Shown here in pieces: positions 42,682 to 42,856 of a stretch of DNA of 42,856 nucleotides. The stretch is taken from positions 1 through 42,856 of the forward strand of contig CALKVG010000355.1 in the NCBI GenBank assembly GCA_937998045.1. Direction: 5' to 3'. How positions within the stretch are numbered: position 1 is the first letter of the stretch; each line of letters starts with the position of its first letter. The DNA comes from an uncultured Myxococcales bacterium (GTDB lineage Bacteria; Myxococcota_A; Polyangia; Polyangiales; Polyangiaceae). The notes under the pieces are model-generated. The model was not told the origin of the DNA, made no database searches, and saw only the letters and a list, made by a program, of their open reading frames with translations. The position numbers were made by a program, and so were the translations under genes.

Positions 42682-42856
42682 GTGCGTTCGGCTTTTCTCC
42701 CCCTGGTCGCCCTGCTCGTCGCCGCGCTGGCGGCGGCACGGCCGTGCCGGGCCGGCGGAGAAGGTACGACGCGACCGGGCGACGAGGCCGTCGTGCCGAT
42801 CGCGCCCGCGCCGGCGGCGTCCGCGGCCGCGCAGGTACCCACCCTGGAGCCGGCGC
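42682..42856 (+). CDS. Secreted protein, N-terminal part only
   Basis: A GTG at 42682 opens a frame that runs to the window end (58 codons). It encodes a signal peptide (VRSAFLPLVALLVAALAAAR, cut near CRA) and then an Ala/Pro-rich segment (PIAPAPAASAAAQVPTLEP). GGA precedes the start. Position 10 bp after the TamB-like gene suggests a partner such as an Omp85/TamA-type outer-membrane protein, but no POTRA or barrel sequence is in the window, so this is only context. Confidence 0.6.
   Translation, partial: MRSAFLPLVALLVAALAAARPCRAGGEGTTRPGDEAVVPIAPAPAASAAAQVPTLEPA

Overview
This window comes from a very GC-rich bacterium. The lifestyle and gene style point to a Myxococcota/Polyangia-like lineage: many lipoproteins with Ser/Gly- or Pro-rich linkers, a PilQ secretin, RCC1 and beta-propeller surface proteins, a 4056-residue TPR protein and several multidomain fusions. 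That placement is inference from protein style; there is no rRNA or other taxonomic marker. The first 42 bases are not biological: positions 9-42 match the Illumina Nextera read-2 transposase adapter, so the contig begins in a library artefact that truncates the first gene.

Layout. 43-2933: 5' part of a zinc-ribbon protein (minus strand) divergent from the secretin gene pilQ. 2905-6332: three minus-strand genes for a secreted hypothetical protein, a KirBac-type potassium channel and an RCC1-repeat lipoprotein. 6534-7439: an EamA transporter. 7395-11393: a minus-strand series of beta-propeller protein, DUF2314-like protein, prepilin-peptidase-like protein lacking its peptidase domain, a frameshifted Cys-rich lipoprotein and a broken helix-turn-helix regulator; the disruptions cluster here. 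11394-12175: no convincing gene, but nine tandem 42-bp units, each with a palindromic core. 12176-18151: gltB and gltD (glutamate synthase), followed by a 34-bp tandem duplication of the gltD stop region. 18264-20085: two divergent thioredoxin-fold genes, one a glutaredoxin/IscA-like/rhodanese fusion, the other a membrane-anchored glutaredoxin. 20261-37144: a chaperone-rich island, with an unusual Hsp70, a J-domain protein and an unknown protein in one operon, the giant TPR gene convergent to it, a small lipoprotein, and a DnaJ/CbpA-type co-chaperone. 37210-42856: a TrmH-family methyltransferase, a large TamB-like envelope protein and the first codons of a secreted protein cut by the window end.

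How the genes fit together. GltB and GltD are the two subunits of NADPH-dependent glutamate synthase. PilQ is the outer-membrane pore of type IV pili, and TamB-like proteins act in envelope assembly or lipid transport. The Hsp70, J-domain and TPR genes are plausible partners because TPR proteins often work with Hsp70, but the sequence does not prove this.

The most unusual signals are repeats. A 42-bp element with a 7-bp palindromic core is present as three near-identical in-frame copies in pilQ, once (37/42 identical) in the beta-propeller gene in another reading frame, and probably once more (about 30/42) at the start of the TamB-like gene in the opposite orientation. This looks like a mobile palindromic element able to insert in coding sequence without breaking it. 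A second, unrelated 42-bp hairpin array lies upstream of gltB.
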